A program made the translations under genes and the position numbers. Positions 62,841 through 64,000 of a stretch of 64,000 nt of DNA are shown here, piece after piece. The notes beneath the pieces are model-generated. The model had not been told where the DNA came from, searched no databases, and saw only the letters and a list, made by a program, of their open reading frames with translations. This DNA is from Diphasiastrum complanatum. Its lineage: Eukaryota > Streptophyta > Lycopodiopsida > Lycopodiales > Lycopodiaceae. The stretch is from positions 4,372,014-4,436,013 of the forward strand of contig CM055096.1 in assembly GCA_029204225.1 (NCBI GenBank). Direction: 5' to 3'. Each line of letters begins with the position of its first letter. The stretch's first letter is position 1.

Positions 62841-63150
62841 GTGTCAGTTTTGCATGATGAATCATCATATGACAAACCACCTTCACACATGTGGGATCAG
62901 AGGGATGATCAGTACCACGAGCTCCCATTTATTGTATATATAGAGCCACATTTGGCCATAATCATTGTGAGACACCAATCTTGGTTTTGGAAGCAATTTT
63001 GAGTGATTCTCTCCATTTGTCTACATTTGTTTTAATTGTTTTAAGGTTCTATCAATGTGTACTTGATTTTCAGGTTGGAGTTCGTACTCAGACAGTGTTT
63101 CACACGTGTGAAACCATAAAGTACACTTACCTTCTATTAATGATTGTTCT

Positions 63151-64000
63151 TGTTAGAATTGATCTAGATTGATCTTAATCTGGAGTAGATTGATAGATCA
63201 AGTAATCTGACAACCAATCCCTCTTGAGGATCATATTAGGATGCACTCTTGGTCCTTTTTGTACTTTTTGCACATGGTATCAGAGCCTAGTACAAGAGGT
63301 TTTGTTGAAATTGATAGGTTAATCCAAATCAAAGCCAAAATTAGCAGTTTTTTGGAAACTAGTCAAATTTTGTGTAGCGAGTTGGATTTGATAGCTATTC
63401 TCAAAATTTTTGGTCCAGATCTTGTTGTGGGCTGTAGGAATCCTTTTCACACGTGTGAGGCCGTACAGCTCCGGTTTTGACTGAGAAATTTCAGAAATTT
63501 GTAGAATTTGACTCACATACCCAATTTTAGTGATTTTTGGTGCAAAATCAAGCATTTTCTATTAAGAATCTAATCCCTTGATTAGTTTTTGGATTAGATC
63601 AGCCAAGGAATTAAATTTGAAGCTTGAATTAGGTGCATTAATTTATTATCTCTGATTTTTTGAGTGCATGTTGAAGTTGAGAGAGATTTTGCTAAAAATC
63701 ATAGATTAAGGAGTGATATGCAAGGTGAGAGGTTGAAATACATTGTACCATCACTCTAGATTTGTTCAAGAGTGATAGGGTCAAGTTTAGAAGCATCAAT
63801 TTGCTAGAAAACATCCTTGGATCTGTCCTCCAAGTGAAACCTTTGAGAGTTTCTAGTGCATATAGAGCATCTATGCAAATCTTTTGTAGAATTTGACATA
63901 GATTGGCTTAAATTGAGAGTTCTAGAAAAGAGTTTGAGATCCAAGTCACATTGTTCAACCCTACTCAATTTGTTTGAGTGATTGTAAGGTTTGAAGAGAG
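63151..64000 (+). mobile_element. Retroelement PBS and leader running off the window
   Basis: TGGTATCAGAGCC at 63275-63287 directly follows a CA end (TTTTTGCACA). The nearest TGTTAG start is at 63151, which would make a very short LTR of 124 bp; the true start may lie further left. After the PBS about 700 bp of leader show no gag. A palindromic CACACGTGTG occurs both before (63101) and after (63449) the PBS in similar context. The 3' part is outside the window. Confidence 0.5.

Overview
This is a TE-rich nuclear window from a seed plant. The evidence is interrupted genes with canonical GT..AG introns (one of about 3.9 kb), a P-class PPR gene, a plant PTI1-like receptor-like cytoplasmic kinase, and layered remains of Ty3/gypsy, Ty1/copia and non-L1-type LINE elements. 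The elements are mostly old and broken. Species cannot be fixed from the sequence; a large-genome or early-diverging angiosperm is a guess. No bacterial-type operon, CRISPR array or phage is present, and no tRNA or rRNA gene was recognised.

Layout. 0-1.2 kb: 3' part of a minus-strand zinc-knuckle/PSP splicing-factor gene (ZCCHC8-like). 1.2-5.7 kb: nothing recognisable. 5.7-9.1 kb: two isolated LTRs with primer-binding sites and a LINE reverse-transcriptase relic ending in a (TC)n tract. 9.2-10.9 kb: a mosaic of broken gene pieces (phospholipase D alpha, antisense glycine-cleavage H protein, unidentified pieces) set between short repeats with a CGGTCGA core. 11.5-13.6 kb: exon-like pieces of an unrecognised minus-strand gene. 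17 kb: weak exon signals. 19.6-22.0 kb: a PPR gene with a decayed tandem copy of its 3' end just downstream.

22.8-32.8 kb: nested transposons on the minus strand. A 5'-complete, 3'-truncated gypsy element (LTR 28524-28991, gag, protease, RT, RNase H, start of integrase) sits inside the reverse transcriptase of an internally deleted copia element. That copia element abuts a second LINE relic and an ORF1-like frame. 34.2 kb: a perfect hexanucleotide array. 35.7-37.1 kb: a plus-strand relative of the first gypsy element (LTR, PBS, gag start). 38.2-42.5 kb: a second gypsy lineage with a minisatellite-bearing 5' region. 44.4 kb: a long (AG)n tract.

47.2-55.0 kb: a four-exon minus-strand PTI1-like kinase gene whose reading frame closes exactly (347 aa); its last intron carries a decayed ORF. 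55-56.2 kb: exon-like pieces that may be its 5' leader or a small gene. 56.5-60.4 kb: three tandem-repeat blocks. 61.2-62.8 kb: a plus-strand copia remnant. 63.1-64 kb: another PBS and retroelement leader running off the window.

Only three genes are well supported: the ZCCHC8-like gene, the PPR gene and the kinase. They look like unlinked housekeeping or signalling genes embedded in transposon-derived DNA. I found no convincing new multi-gene system. The most unusual structure is the gene-fragment mosaic near 9.6-10.7 kb.
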